Below are positions 25,017 to 35,345 of a stretch of DNA of 64,000 nt, piece after piece (positions within the stretch are counted from its first letter, which is position 1; every line of letters begins with the position of its first letter). The stretch is from Alviniconcha marisindica (lineage: Eukaryota > Mollusca > Gastropoda > Provannidae). Position numbers and translations under genes: made by a program. The stretch lies in contig JABMCL010001811.1 of assembly GCA_018857735.1 (NCBI GenBank), forward strand, positions 397,501 to 461,500. Direction: 5' to 3'. The notes beneath the pieces were generated by a model that saw only the letters and a list, made by a program, of their open reading frames with translations, did not search any database and had not been told where the DNA came from.

Positions 25017-25180
25017 GGGCGGGAATAGCTCAGTTGGTAGAGCGTTCGAGGGAAAAGCCAAAGTGTAATACTATACTGCCGCGGGTTCTGGTCCCTGGTG
25101 CGTCAAGTGTTGTTTCTCCCGAAGTCAACTTTCAGTGATTACTCTCTTACGGTGTCCGTAGACATCCCCGCCCCCCCCCC

Positions 25181-25211
<31 letters not shown>

Positions 25212-25212
25212 C
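25017..25212 (+). mobile_element. tRNA-derived SINE, type II (copy 1)
   Basis: The head GGGCGGGAATAGCTCAGTTG is a classical tRNA-like A box (TAGCTCAGTTGG, 25026-25037). A weaker B box, GGGTTCTGGTCC, follows at 25083. The body TTGTTTCTCCCGAAGTCAAC, ACGGTGTCCGTAGACATCCC is also present at 26690-26740. The copy ends in a compound poly-C/CA tract (25170-25212). The internal part of the tRNA-like head has an insertion (GAAAAGCCAAAGTG), so it cannot fold as a tRNA. Confidence 0.75.
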
Positions 25213-25399
25213 ACCCACCCCACTCCTCCCGTGTGCAATCGCATGCATTGGCATCTGTGTGCATTAAAAAACAAACAAACAAACAAAAAAACTTGCTCTT
25301 GCGGCTGCTTACCACTAATTTTAAGTGGTCGGTACGAACACCGTGACTGGTTGGCAGTAGCGTACAGCGTGACAGCCTCTGCAATTACGTCACACGAAA

Positions 25400-25822
25400 G
25401 GCAACCGGTCAGTGGGTAGCGTGACATGCCTCAGCACTAAAGCCAGCCGGTAGCGTGGCAAGCCCCTCCAGTGAAGCCAGCTGGTCAGTGGATAGCAAGA
25501 CAAGTCCCTCCACTAAAGCCAACTGGTCAGTGGATAGCGAAACAAGCCCCTCCACTAAAGCCAGCTGGTCAGTGGATAGCGAGACAAGCCCCTCCACTAA
25601 AGCCAGCTGGTCAGTGGATAGCGAAACAAGCCCCTCCACTAAAGCCAGCTGGTCAGTGGATAGCGAGACAAGCCCCTCCACTAAAGCCAGCTGGTCAGTG
25701 GATAGCGAGACAAGCCCCTCCACTAAAGCCAGCTGGTCAGTGGATAGCGAGACAAGCCCCTCCACTAAAGCCAGCTGGTCAGTGGATAGCGAGACAAGCC
25801 CCTCCACTAAAGCCAACTGGTA
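25400..25822. repeat. 42-bp minisatellite, about 9 units
   Basis: The unit contains AGCCAGCTGGTCAGTGGATA, GCGAGACAAGCCCCTCCACT and AA. The centre is nearly perfect, with alternating GAGACAAG and GAAACAAG versions; the first two units are diverged and shorter. Because 42 is divisible by three, open frames run through in several frames and are not evidence for a gene. Confidence 0.95.
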
Positions 25823-26650
25823 CGTGTCGGTGTATAGAAAGGTGAACAAAAGCTGCCTCAGTTGCAAAAGTAATTATGAAAAGTAATATCACTGCTTTTG
25901 TTTGAGTATCAAGGAGTGTGCAGTGGGCGACGGCTTGCTTTATCAGTGGTTCCCCCGAGGGCAGGGCCGTTACAGCCAGTGGTAGGTCCTACCCCGCGTC
26001 GCTTTCTGCACCAACCTTGTCACGTTCTTCACAGCCCGTCATCTGGCGCTCACTCACTTCTCCGCAATCTCTTAGTTGCCACGGAATGAAAAGCCTTGTA
26101 TCAGTTGAATACATATTCAATAACTACTGTTTTTCTTGTGGATATTGCGACAAATGGCCGTGTAGGCATGTTGCTGGTGTGGCGTGTTCACGGGAGGTCT
26201 GGCGCGCTATTTGTTTACACGAAAATAACTGTAACGGCACTGATACACGAGCAGTTTCAGCCGCATGTTTGAGGAGTCTGTTCGAACTTCATGCGTCGGA
26301 TCTGTGCATCTTAAGTCTAAGCCACACGGTGCTTTAGATGATGCGATTTTGACATTGCAGCATGTGGCATGTGCTCTAATTGTTCGTCCGCGGGCCGAAA
26401 GCACGTCGAAAGCACGTCGCAGAATTTTACATGTTCTGTTTCAGCGAAGAAATCCCGAGTGGAAAGCACGTGGCGCAGAGACTGCAGACCAATCAGCGCA
26501 GACTGGTGAATAGATCGACTGAAAAAGAAAATGGTCAAATAAAATGGCAGACAGTTCGATTCGAATGAGTCTTCTTTTCTTTCGTTTGACTTTATTATGT
26601 AAATTCCAAACAAAGCGACAGAAGCAGGGAGAAAAGGGAGAAACAGTTTG

Positions 26651-26990
26651 GGGAGCGGGGATAGCTTAGTGGAGAATTTTCTTCTCCAGGGTCAACTTTC
26701 TGTGCTGACTCTTATTTCGGTATCCGTTCCATCCCCGTGTTACCACGGTAGCACGTAAAAGATCCTGGTCATTCTGCCAAAAGTGCAAGTGGCAGGTTAC
26801 ATCTAAACACGCATATACCTTACGTATGTGGCTTTGCATCAAGTGACATGGTACATGGTTGTATGGTGTACACAGAACGCGCCGAGACGGCAGCAGTTTC
26901 ATGTGGCACCAGCCATGCCAGCGCTGTAAGTACGCCACTTCGGTGGATATCCAAAAGCGCGCTTTAAAAAGCCAGTCACTCATGAAGAAT
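26651..26990 (+). mobile_element. tRNA-derived SINE, type II (copy 2, head shortened)
   Basis: The A box ATAGCTTAGTGG (26661-26672) is followed by a deletion of the B-box region. The body agrees with copy 1 (TCTCC, GTCAACTTTC, GGTATCCGTTCCATCCCC) and extends further: CACGTAAAAGATCC, CATTCTGCCAAAAGTGCAAG, ACTTCGGTGGATATCCAAAA and GCGCTTTAAAAAGCC. The longer body shows how much of the element copy 1 has lost to its C/CA tract. Confidence 0.72.
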
Positions 26991-27502
26991 CACTGAGTCT
27001 GAGTCTGCTCGAGAGAGGAGAACAGCGCTACATAAAAGCAGTCATCATCCTCGCTCTGAGAGAGTGAATCCATCACAACAGAGAACACTATTTTATCTAT
27101 CCGGGGCGAAGTAAAACCGATGCGATGGCCTTTTGAATGACCAAGCGTAAACATCCGATCAGTCGAGCGCCAAGCGAGTGGCGAGTACCGTGTGGCTTCA
27201 TCACTAGGTTGCACACCCGCGAATCCAACGCATGGCTGACCGCAGGTTGTCACAGTCAGGGATTGAAAAGCCTCATGTGACTTAGACTTTAAGCGCGCTG
27301 GCTGCCACACATCACAAACGATGTGATACAGCCGAAACTGACGGGCAAGGGGAAGGTCGACATATTCAAACTTGCAGCTACTCGAGTTACCACCCCCTGT
27401 GACCTCCGGCGAAAGGTGAGCTTCACTTTAATCCAAACGGAGGGCGCACATTGGGCGCACATACAGTTCATCCGTTTGAAATTTAGATTGCTGTATTTGG
27501 AG

Positions 27503-28136
27503 CCCGTTCTTAACTGGGCGAATGTTTGTTCGCCGAACATACTTCGGACAGTTCGACGAACTATGATTCGTTTCTTAATTGAACTTTTAGTTCGCCGAAC
27601 ATGGATCGGACAGTCCAACCTTTACTTCGTTCTCAACTGGCTCGTAATGAGATGCAAGCATCGGCCCGAACTTGCGGCAGATGCGCAGCAGACAGCACTG
27701 ATGATCGAAAATGTAGGCTAAAGTCAAGTCATGTCAAGTCAATATACTTTAATCATCCCTCACAGGGTAATTCAACTAACTACTATCTCATTCTGGGTCT
27801 CCGAGACAAGGCTGCACCTCAACAAATAAACAAATTACCTCCGAAGTGAGTGAAGAACCTAGCGACACCGTCATCCATTTTTTTTTTTCTTTCTTTTTTT
27901 CTTTTTCTACATCCACAGGAGAGCTCTGCTCTCAGCCAGTCAGAGGCAATGATCGTCGAATAGGGCGAATGTTCCCAGAACATGTTGAGCGAAGCTTTTT
28001 GGACCCCGAATATAGCTTCGATGAATACTTCCAACAAAGTTCGCGAAGAAAAGTTCGCCCAATTAAGAACTAGCTTCGCCGAATACTTCCAACTAGGTTC
28101 GCGAACAAACATTCGCCCAATTAAGAACGGGCTTAA
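27503..28136. mobile_element. Foldback MITE with TTCGCGAAC-rich arms
   Basis: The left arm starts AGCCCGTTCTTAACTGGGCG, AATGTTTGTTCGCCGAACAT; the reverse complement of the right end (28136 inward) starts AAGCCCGTTCTTAATTGGGC, GAATGTTTGTTCGCGAAC. Each arm contains the theme twice (TTCTTAATTGAAC...TTCGCCGAAC on the left; TTCTTAATTGGGCGAAC...TTCGCGAAC on the right), so the ends have subterminal repeats. The middle (27720-27990) holds unrelated sequence including a (GTCAA)n-type retroelement tail. I see no clear target duplication and no coding frame. Confidence 0.7.
27720..27870 (-). repeat. LINE/SINE 3' end with (GTCAA) pentamers, nested in MITE
   Basis: AAGTCAAGTCATGTCAAGTC at 27721-27740 is followed by AATATACTTTAATCATCCCT, a pattern of a reverse-oriented retroelement 3' tail. 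The pentamer matches the inverse of the CTTGA tail at 14746. It lies inside the foldback element, which suggests insertion into it. Confidence 0.5.
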
Positions 28137-28491
28137 AACAGATGCTCGTGTATCAGCGCCTTAAAAGCAACAATATCTGTCTCACATTCGAAACTAAGAA
28201 AATGCTAGTTTTCGTTAATACCGGACTGTTCTGGGGCTTTGAAAATGGGCCTAGATCTTATAAACTAGTCCGTATAACTAAAGCCCAAATGAGGATGCAA
28301 AATATTACAGTGTACAAGGCAGTCACTATGCACATATAAAACTGCTAACTGTAAAGTTAGTTTCAAAAGACAAATCGTGTTAACTATGGTGTTCTGCCTG
28401 CACAGCTGGTCTTCCCGTGGGCCACTCGGTGCACGATTTAATTGTCACTCTTTCGCCAGCACCGTCGTCTTTCAGCTTCTTCGTGTGTGTG

Positions 28492-28495
28492 TGCG

Positions 28496-28535
<40 letters not shown>
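28492..28535. repeat. (TG)n microsatellite
   Basis: TG dinucleotides with a GTGCGAGC interruption. Confidence 0.95.
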
Positions 28536-28539
<4 letters not shown>

Positions 28540-28932
28540 TTATTATCACCGCCTCACTCCGGCACTGTTTAACTGGAAATCATTTTGTATTGTTTTCGAG
28601 TCGACAACCTTTTGAGTAAAGTATCATCGCTCGCAGTAGCTCTGTGATCTGTATCAGATCTGATTATTCGTTGAGTGAGCGTGTGGTTTGATTGTGTGTT
28701 GTGGATGTCCTGTAGATACGTGTTTGGTGAACTAACTGGTATAATAGGTTGGGGTTGACTGTTTGGGTGTAATGTAATGTAAAAGAGTATTTGTAAGGTG
28801 TATACACCTAACGTGGGCCTGAAGCGCACAATACAAAAGCAATAAGATCAACAAAATATACATACACAGCCTAAAGCACACTGAACCCTACTAACTACAT
28901 AAACACACTACAGCATCTTTCTCATCACATCC

Positions 28933-28950
28933 AACACACACACACACACA

Positions 28951-28992
<42 letters not shown>

Positions 28993-29013
28993 GCGCGCGC
29001 GCGCGCGCGCGCG
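28933..29013. repeat. (CA)n(CG)n microsatellite
   Basis: CA dinucleotides turn into about 12 alternating CG pairs at the right end. Confidence 0.95.
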
Positions 29014-29103
29014 CTAAACCAAAGGCACACAACTGCACGCATACACAAACACAGAGAAAGCATTCAGAGACCAAAGGAGAAAAGCTTGGTCTTGAGGACA
29101 AAT

Positions 29104-29478
29104 TTAAATGATGCTATGGAATATCAAGTTAAGTGTCGGAGAGAATAGGGTAGATTTTTCCAGAGTAATGGTGTTTGACAGAAGAAGGCGCGTCGACCAG
29201 AGGACGTGACTGAGTTGAGCGGATGGAAGACGAAGGGGTCGAGTATCAGCAGACGAACGGAGTTGGCGAGACGGAATATATAGATGGATGAGATCAGAGA
29301 GATAGGAAGGGGCTTGGTTGTTCAATGATTTAAAGGTAAGAGGAAGAATGTTGTATTGAATGCGGGATTTGACAGGAAGACGGTGTAGGGCACGAAGGAT
29401 CGGAGATATGTGGTCGGTCGGTCTGAGCAGAACGTCACAAGGGTGTGATTTATTTCTCTTTCTGTTGGAATGTTTCAT
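29104..29478 (-). pseudogene. C-terminal end of LINE reverse transcriptase ORF
   Basis: The minus-strand frame reads DHISPILRALHRLPVKSRIQ, YNILPLTFKSLNNQAPSYLS, DLIHLYIPSRQLRSS and ends near SPTLNLIFHS. This is the well-conserved tail of CR1/L2-type ORF2 proteins (LHWLPVxxRIxYKI, APxYLSDLI, LRSS) downstream of the polymerase domain. The canonical Trp is Arg (LHRLP), and no polymerase core is left. About 125 codons stay open, so the insertion is not very old. Confidence 0.75.
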
Positions 29479-30227
29479 TGTGCAGTGCCTAGTGCGACAT
29501 GATATGCGCTAAACAAGTTTTCAACATTACTGTTTTCCCAGCAACTCTCGGCGGCCAAGTACAAAACTATTTTCAATCATGTCTGAAACTATATTCAAAT
29601 CAAAAAACACAGTCGAAATTGTTGTTGTTGATCGCTTTTATATAGCGCTATTCTCCGGTCTCGAGCAGACTCGAGCCAACAATAAACAACATCAATATCC
29701 ACGTTTGATTTAGCTATAACTACTGCATATAAAGCAAGCTCATCGTCGGACCGTGTTCAAGAGTATCTGCTCTCAAATATCCCAAGGTCGGAAATCTCTT
29801 TATCAAATCACAAGTAAGTCAGATTCACTGTTAAGATATACAGAAGAAAGCACAGTTTATGCTCCGCTTGCTCTCAAAACGAGAACTGCATCAATCGATT
29901 TCAGTCGACGAGCAGGTGACCCGTTTTATTCCACAGGCCCATACAGGAAGCTGCGCCAGCCATTCCTAACGCGGCAGACAAAAGGCGGTGAGATTTATTT
30001 TTATTTTTATTTTTTAATTAATAGAAACGTTGACTGACCTGGGAAAGTGAAAATGAGCAAGGGTCGAATTTTTGGCAGCAGACGAAGCATGCAATGCTGT
30101 GTCCTTGCTTACCGAAATGAAACAGCTTTTGGTAGCTCTGGATTCTAAGTAGAGGGACCTAAATTTACGCCTCCGCAATATACTACTGCAGTGAAAGTGA
30201 AAGAAAATGTGAAGCTGACTCAAATTA

Positions 30228-30290
30228 AAGTAAACATGGTGCTTAACGTCCACAGAAACCATAAGGCTTATTAGGGACGGGCGACTCAAA
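30228..30290 (-). repeat. Dispersed repeat R1 (inverted copy)
   Basis: Reads TAAACATGGTGCTTAACGTC, CACAGAAACCATAAGGCTTA on the plus strand, the exact inverse of R1 at 20815. It ends 30 bp before copy B. Confidence 0.65.
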
Positions 30291-30463
30291 TGACAACGTT
30301 GAATTTATGTAGGGTAGAATAGTCGATCGTCGGAAATCCAGGGGACTCCACTCGGTAAATGCCTGCGGATGTAGCGCAGAGTAGGCACGCTTTGTTGGGG
30401 ATACAGTAAAATCGCGGGAAAGATGGCTAGATACTGGTAAAAGAAGCAGAAAAGGCGTTAGAA

Positions 30464-30640
30464 ATGCCGGTCAAGCACTGTTGTGGGGTACATGCAGCTC
30501 TGACAGTAGGTTCCCCCAGTTTTGTGAAGGCGTCCGTTTTGTGCCGTTTGCCAAACCAACGCGAACGCTTGACACATTCCTTCGTTGGAGTAAAGCCTGC
30601 GGGCGTCCCCACAGTCAGTCTAATGTCAGCAAAATTTTAA
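30464..30640 (+). pseudogene. Broken THAP-type zinc finger leader exon (copy B)
   Basis: Same organisation as in copy A: M-P-V-K-H-C from ATG at 30464, a one-base slip, then WGTCSSDSRFPQFCEGVRFV, PFAKP and LRWSKACGRPHSQ. The slip is identical to that of copy A. The homology ends where the frame runs into an A-rich segment, and the terminal Cys-x2-His pair is missing. Confidence 0.65.
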
Positions 30641-30762
30641 AAAATAAAATTACTCAAAGCGATCGGAATTTCGCACACGAAAGGAGCGTCTGAGCCAGTG
30701 AAATGACCATTAGCAAGAGATGTGACGTGCCCAGCTGCTTTTTGTTTGTAGTTGTTGCAGGT

Positions 30763-30799
<37 letters not shown>

Positions 30800-31815
30800 G
30801 GGAGCCAGTTGTATGTTTTTACTTTGAGGATGGAATAACAAATGTATACGTAAAATATGAAAATCTTCGGTAGTATCCAAGGAGGCGGTCGGAAATTCCT
30901 GGGACATTTTAAATGCCATTTTGAGTCACTTATATCATTTAAATCAATAAAACGGCTTCATATCTAATGAGTGAATCCAAAATTTGCAACAAAAGTGAGT
31001 TTTCTTACAGTCTGTAAAAGGTGAGATTTCAGTACACGATCAATTATTTTGCCGACATCAGCACTGAGGAAGCCTGCACGGTGTTACTCGGAAACTAGAT
31101 CTAGATCAAACGTCAACTGCGTATAAGCATACTGAAAGACAAATGTGATAAAACTCACTTTTCAGTCAGGCCACCCATCTCCAATAAATTCTGCATTATA
31201 TGTTGTTATTATGTTTGTTTTGGTCTGCTTATGCAGATTTCTCTGGCTGATTATTCTGCTTACTTACATGAGTTACGAGTTAGTTGCACACTTTGAGCTA
31301 TCCTTAGATCTATTTCTGGGTGATTTCTGAATTTCAAGTCGTTATTCTCTAACAATGTACCACCTCTAAATCTGACCAATTCAGTGAATATTGTATTAAT
31401 TAACAGTACACACTCGCTGCTGAAGTGCATGTAAACAGGGTGTAGTATTTTTGTTGTTTACACTACCCTCCTGATGTCAAATGCCCTGATGGACATATCG
31501 CTTCACGCTGACACACAACACTGAGCTGTCGATCTATCGAGATATCAGTTTATACGAGAAATTATCGACTCCTCAGAACTTACCTATTTGAAGCAATCTT
31601 TAGGTGATATACCTGGAGAAGATTGTCGACTGCTATCCACAATCCGATGCGAGTGATGGAATACAGCAACTGGCTTCGCTATTCCTGGTTCTGTATTCGA
31701 TCCTCTGCTCGCAGTGATCTGCTTCTGGTAAGCCATGAAACGCTACTGACGATGCAGCAGAGGTTACCGATGCTTGCTTTTTTTCCCTCTTTTTTTTTCT
31801 TTTTTCTTTTTTCTT

Positions 31816-31834
31816 CCCCCCCCCCCCCCCCCCC
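31816..31834. repeat. Poly-C tract inside copy B
   Basis: About 19 C preceded by a T-rich stretch; absent from the same place in copy A, so it arose after the copies diverged. Confidence 0.93.
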
Positions 31835-32309
31835 TTACATTTCTTCTTCTTAATCAAGAACACGTATGTAAATAATTAACGCTATCAGTCGATACAGTCA
31901 GTTCGCCATTCCAAACGGACACACCGCATGTGGCCCCGCCAAAAAGACCGTAGTACGCGGGGGGAAAAAAACTAAAAGAAAGAAAAAAAGTGTTTCTAGC
32001 GCATAGCGCGCATCTGGCAGTCCAGTATAGTATAGGTCCATGCCTGAAGGTCTGATACTGTCACAGACCAGCGCTTTTCGACTGCAGCCTCCATTCTGAA
32101 ATCATGGACCTATACATGCCAGTAGTCCGTGTCTGAAATGATATCCTACCGCAGGGGCTTCACTCTTCCGGATTATCTCCCCTGTTATTTCCGGAAATCG
32201 TCTATTCACGACAGTAGGTTAAGCATGCAAGACTACAAAAGATAGAATCAACCGAAAAAAAGGGGCGTCAGTGGTGCTCGACTCATGTCACATGCGTAAC
32301 AAGGGACTC

Positions 32310-32390
32310 AACATCAGAGACCTGAATCGCCTTAGGTACCTCCCACCTGACATGCGAGTAAATACTATTATAAGGTACATAAACGAGCGC
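32310..32390 (-). repeat. Dispersed repeat R2 (partial, inverted)
   Basis: ACCTGAATCGCCTTAGGTAC, CTCCCACCTGACATGCG and AAGGTACATAAAC follow the order of inverted R2. More diverged than the other copies. Confidence 0.5.
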
Positions 32391-32825
32391 AGTGAGTCTG
32401 CTCGAGAGCTCGAGAGCTACGCTGAATTGCCCAAATAAATCAGTCGCAAAACATTTACTGCAGATCATGTTCTTTTAACATGCCCCAAGCGCACGAGAAG
32501 CCTGCGAAGGAGTCGAGTTCCTTTGAGATAATAATTAGCCCGATAGTATTCACGAAAGTAGGTGAAGCATGTGAAGACATAATTTTATACATATATGACA
32601 AATTAGAGAAAATAGCAAAATGGTATACGATTTGTTTTGGATTCACAAAATATAGGTACTACTATAGAAACATTATGGTAGTGCCTGTCCAAACAACACA
32701 TTTAAAAAGGCAGGTAATATAATGATTAACCCGATCTGAAACAGATGAAACACTCGCGCAGAATCAACAGACAAGGAAATTAATTAGTGCTCGAAAGACG
32801 TCACTGACAAACACAACAACAAAGA

Positions 32826-33005
32826 CTTGAGTCGCCTACAACTCTCACCTGGCATGCGTGTAAGTACAAGGTACATATGACTCCACCAGTGGTACATCCT
32901 CTAGCTCTCACCAGGTGAAAGTTACCGTAAGCGACTCAGGCCTTTGCATTTCTGTTTGTGTGACGTCTTTCGAGCGCTAATTAACTCCCTTGTGTGTTGA
33001 TAATG
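32826..33005. repeat. Dispersed repeat R2, head-to-head pair
   Basis: 32826-32890 is R2 on the minus strand (GAGTCGCCTAC, AACTCTCACCTGGCATGCGT, AAGGTACATATGACTCCACC); 32912-33005 is R2 on the plus strand (CAGGTGAAAGTTACCGTAAG, CGACTCAGGCCTTTG, GAGCGCTAATTAACTCCC). The two form a palindromic pair around about 20 bp. Confidence 0.65.
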
Positions 33006-33556
33006 ATTAAATGTCCGTTTCCCGTTCAGAAGTGAACACACAAAACGAAGTCTACAACAATGCTCGTAAATTCATTGGTTCCAGGACTTTGGGTTATGAT
33101 ATAATACGATACGGTGATTAGATTTACTTAGGCTAAAAGCCTTTAATCTGCTCTTTGCCAGCCTAAGCTCTGCTAGCCTAACTTTGAGCACTGAGGTCAC
33201 TGCGTGGAGGGGAAAACTCAGCGGGGAAAAAATCATCTCTTGCAAAGTGGAGTCCGGCTTGCTCTTGAAAGACAGCGGGGATGGGGCGTCGACAAGCTTT
33301 GGTGGCGACGAGTGCTAACTGTCTACAACTCTGAAGGAGTAGGAAATTTCGACGCAGACTGGTCCAGCATCTCAGCTATTTCAGCTTGTATTTGTGCCCT
33401 CGTCTTGTTGTCTCCAATTCCGTTTCCAACAGATTGTTGTTGACGCTGTAGCCTACAGGCCAAATGTATACTTGTATGTCTCAGTCATGTCTCCCTGCGA
33501 TACTTCATACTTGTTAAATCTATACACTACAGCCTTTCATTGTAGTCAAGGTGTGG

Positions 33557-33557
<1 letters not shown>

Positions 33558-33589
<32 letters not shown>
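33558..33589. repeat. (TG)n microsatellite
   Basis: Pure TG dinucleotides. Confidence 0.95.
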
Positions 33590-33591
<2 letters not shown>

Positions 33592-33698
33592 TGAGAGGAG
33601 GTGAATGTGAGAGTGCAGGTGTCTGTGTGTAGTCATATAGTAGGTGGCTGTGTGTGAAATGCTTTGTAGTGTTGATGTATGTATTTACAGTATTATTT

Positions 33699-33765
33699 TT
33701 GTGCTTTTCTGATTGTCATGACAGTACTTGTGCTTTTCTGATTGTCATGTTGATATTAATATATA
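33699..33765. repeat. Short tandem duplication
   Basis: TTGTGCTTTTCTGATTGTCA occurs twice, 29 bp apart (about 33699 and 33728). Confidence 0.7.
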
Positions 33766-33854
33766 TGCATTATTTTATAGGACTTGTGATTATTTCAGTG
33801 TGTGTGAAATGCATTAATATCGATGTACGCATTTACGGTACTTCGCTTCTTCTT

Positions 33855-33874
33855 CCCCCCCCCCCCCCCCCCCC
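33855..33874. repeat. Poly-C tract
   Basis: About 20 C followed by T-rich sequence. Confidence 0.95.
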
Positions 33875-33989
33875 TTTTTTTTCCCCCTTTTTTTTCTTTT
33901 CTCTATCTCATCCTGGCTTTTTTGTTGTTGTCATTTTCATATTGATATATGCATTTATAGTACTTGTACTTTTTTGTTTGTTTGTTTGT

Positions 33990-34085
33990 TGATTGTCAAG
34001 CGGATTTTGATGTTGATAATGTACAGTGCCGCGAGCTTGTAATCTTTACGGGGTATAGCGCTATATAAGAGTTATTATTATTAAG
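33990..34085 (+). repeat. Retroelement 3' end with ATT tail
   Basis: GTACAGTGCCGCGAGCTTGT, GGGTATAGCGCTATATAAGA and GTTATTATTATTAAG. The ending GCGCTATATAAR..(ATT)n is the tail type of mollusc CR1/L2 elements and the SINEs that use them. Confidence 0.6.
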
Positions 34086-34154
34086 GTCTTTAAGACTATC
34101 GAGAAACGATCATCATTGTGTGTATATATTCCGTTTTTGTTGTTGTTGTTGTAA

Positions 34155-35325
34155 TGACTGATGGAGGAAACAATGCTGTTCTTGTGTTGCTCGATCTGAG
34201 TGCTGCCTTTGACACTCTTGATCACACGTTGCTCCTCCAGAGACTTCATGCAGAAATCGGCTTGGATGGTTCCGCTCTTGATTGGTTCTCATCATACTTG
34301 TCATGCAGGTCACAGCAAGTCCTTGTAGGACATGCTCTTTCAGCAGAAACGCCCCTTCATTGTGGCGTTTGGCAGGGATTGGTGCTTGGTCCTCTTCTCT
34401 TTTCTCTTTACACTAGGCAGTTGGCAGACTTTATTGATAAGTTCTGCATAAACTATCACTTTTTTGCCGACGATTCCGAACTGTACTTATGCCTACCAAC
34501 TGAACCTGAGTCTTCGCTGAGTGCGTTGAGAAATGTTGAGTCGTGTTGAGTCGTGTTGAGTTGAGACAGATAAAAATATGGATAACGAAAAATAAACTGA
34601 AACTCAATGAGCAAAAAAACTGAAGTACTCCTCTGTGGACCATCACCTAGAAGAGAAGCTGTCCCTGTTGACCGCCTTTCAGTTGGCGAAGCGTCTATTC
34701 CGTTCTCCAACGTGGTGAAAACTCTGAGCTGAGCTTTCCATGCAACAACATGTCTCAGCCGTTGTCAGATCTTGTTTTTTCCACATCAGATCTCTGAGTA
34801 AAGTCCGTCCATACATCACTTACAAAGCTGCAAGCAGCATTGCTGTCTGTCTGATTTTGTCAAAGCTCGACTGATGCAATAGCCTTCTGTCGGGACTGCC
34901 CAAAAAACAGATTAAACGTCTACAGGCAGTGCAAAATGCTGCTGCAAGAACTGTCATGAAATGCAAAAACAAAAACAAACAAACAAACAGATCACATCAC
35001 TCCCATTCTTAGACAGCTTCATTGGCTTCCGATCCAGAAACGGACCTGTCACAAAATTCTCTCTGCCAGTTACCGGTCAGTTCATGATAACACCCCCCTC
35101 TACCTCTCTGATCCTCTCCAAAAACACAACCCTTCTCGCCTTCTCAGATCAGCATCTAGATCTCTCCTTGATGTTCCCGGGCCCAGGGATTCCAAGACAA
35201 AGCGGTACGGCCAGCGAGCCTTCAGATATGTCGCTCCCTCCCTCTGGAATGTCCTCCCCGAGAGCATCAAGGAGAAGGACTCCATTCAGTCTTTCAGACC
35301 TTTGATGAAAACCCATTTCTTTACC
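34155..35325 (+). pseudogene. LINE reverse transcriptase (CR1/L2-like ORF2), degenerate
   Basis: Catalytic block A is LVLLDLSAAFDTLDHTLLL; block B/4 reads GVWQGLVLGPLLFSLYTRQL (canonical GVPQGSVLGPLLF); block C is HFFADDSELYLCLP with the FADD catalytic pair. Further right come EVLLCGPSPRREAVPVDRLS (around 34625), LHWLPIRNRTCHKIL (about 35010, frame-shifted) and RASRSLLDVPG/QRAFRYVAPSLWN, then ESIKEKDSIQSF near 35265. These follow the normal order palm, thumb, C-terminal module. The Pro-to-Trp and Ser-to-Leu changes in the GVPQGS block and the frameshifts show it is inactive. Confidence 0.8.
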
Positions 35326-35345
35326 TAGGGATGGTAGTCAATGCG
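34155..35345 (+). mobile_element. 5'-truncated CR1/L2-like LINE
   Basis: Starts within the polymerase domain, just right of a (GTT)n run, and runs to the end of ORF2 near 35325. The reading frame is broken several times (after 34550, near 34715, and in 34720-34990, where (AAAC)n has grown), but motifs occur in the right order along 1.2 kb. Confidence 0.75.

Larger units (their letters stand above)
28800..29490 (-). mobile_element. 3' end of a CR1/L2-like LINE (minus strand)
   Basis: The coding end lies at 29104-29478 and is followed, on the minus strand, by a 3' region that contains the CA/CG repeat at 28933-29013. Toward 28850 the words AATACAAAAGCAATAAGATC resemble 20138-20165 (AAAAGCAATACAAGATCAAC). 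The 5' truncation falls at about 29490. Confidence 0.6.
30321..32203 (+). mobile_element. THAP-leader TIR element, copy B (complete)
   Basis: The ends are AGTCGATCGTCGGAAATCCA on the left and, read inward from the right, AGACGATTTCCGGAAATAAC, both continuing CAGGGGA-like. Each end is flanked by AT (30319-30320 and 32204-32205), consistent with a 2-bp AT target duplication. Length is 1883 bp. The interior matches copy A in order, including the broken THAP leader, the TG tract and the sequence around GTACACACTCGCTGCTGAAG. A poly-C run (31816-31834) sits where copy A has a short T/A-rich stretch. There is no transposase, so the element would have to be moved in trans; the left TIR (GATCGTCGGAAAT..CCAGGG) resembles the 5' end of the large element at 52133 (GATGTTCGGAAAA..CCAGGG). 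Confidence 0.75.

Noticed and set aside
25409..25886. Three overlapping 124-152-codon repetitive frames
   Set aside because: Product of the 42-bp minisatellite; both strands are open equally.
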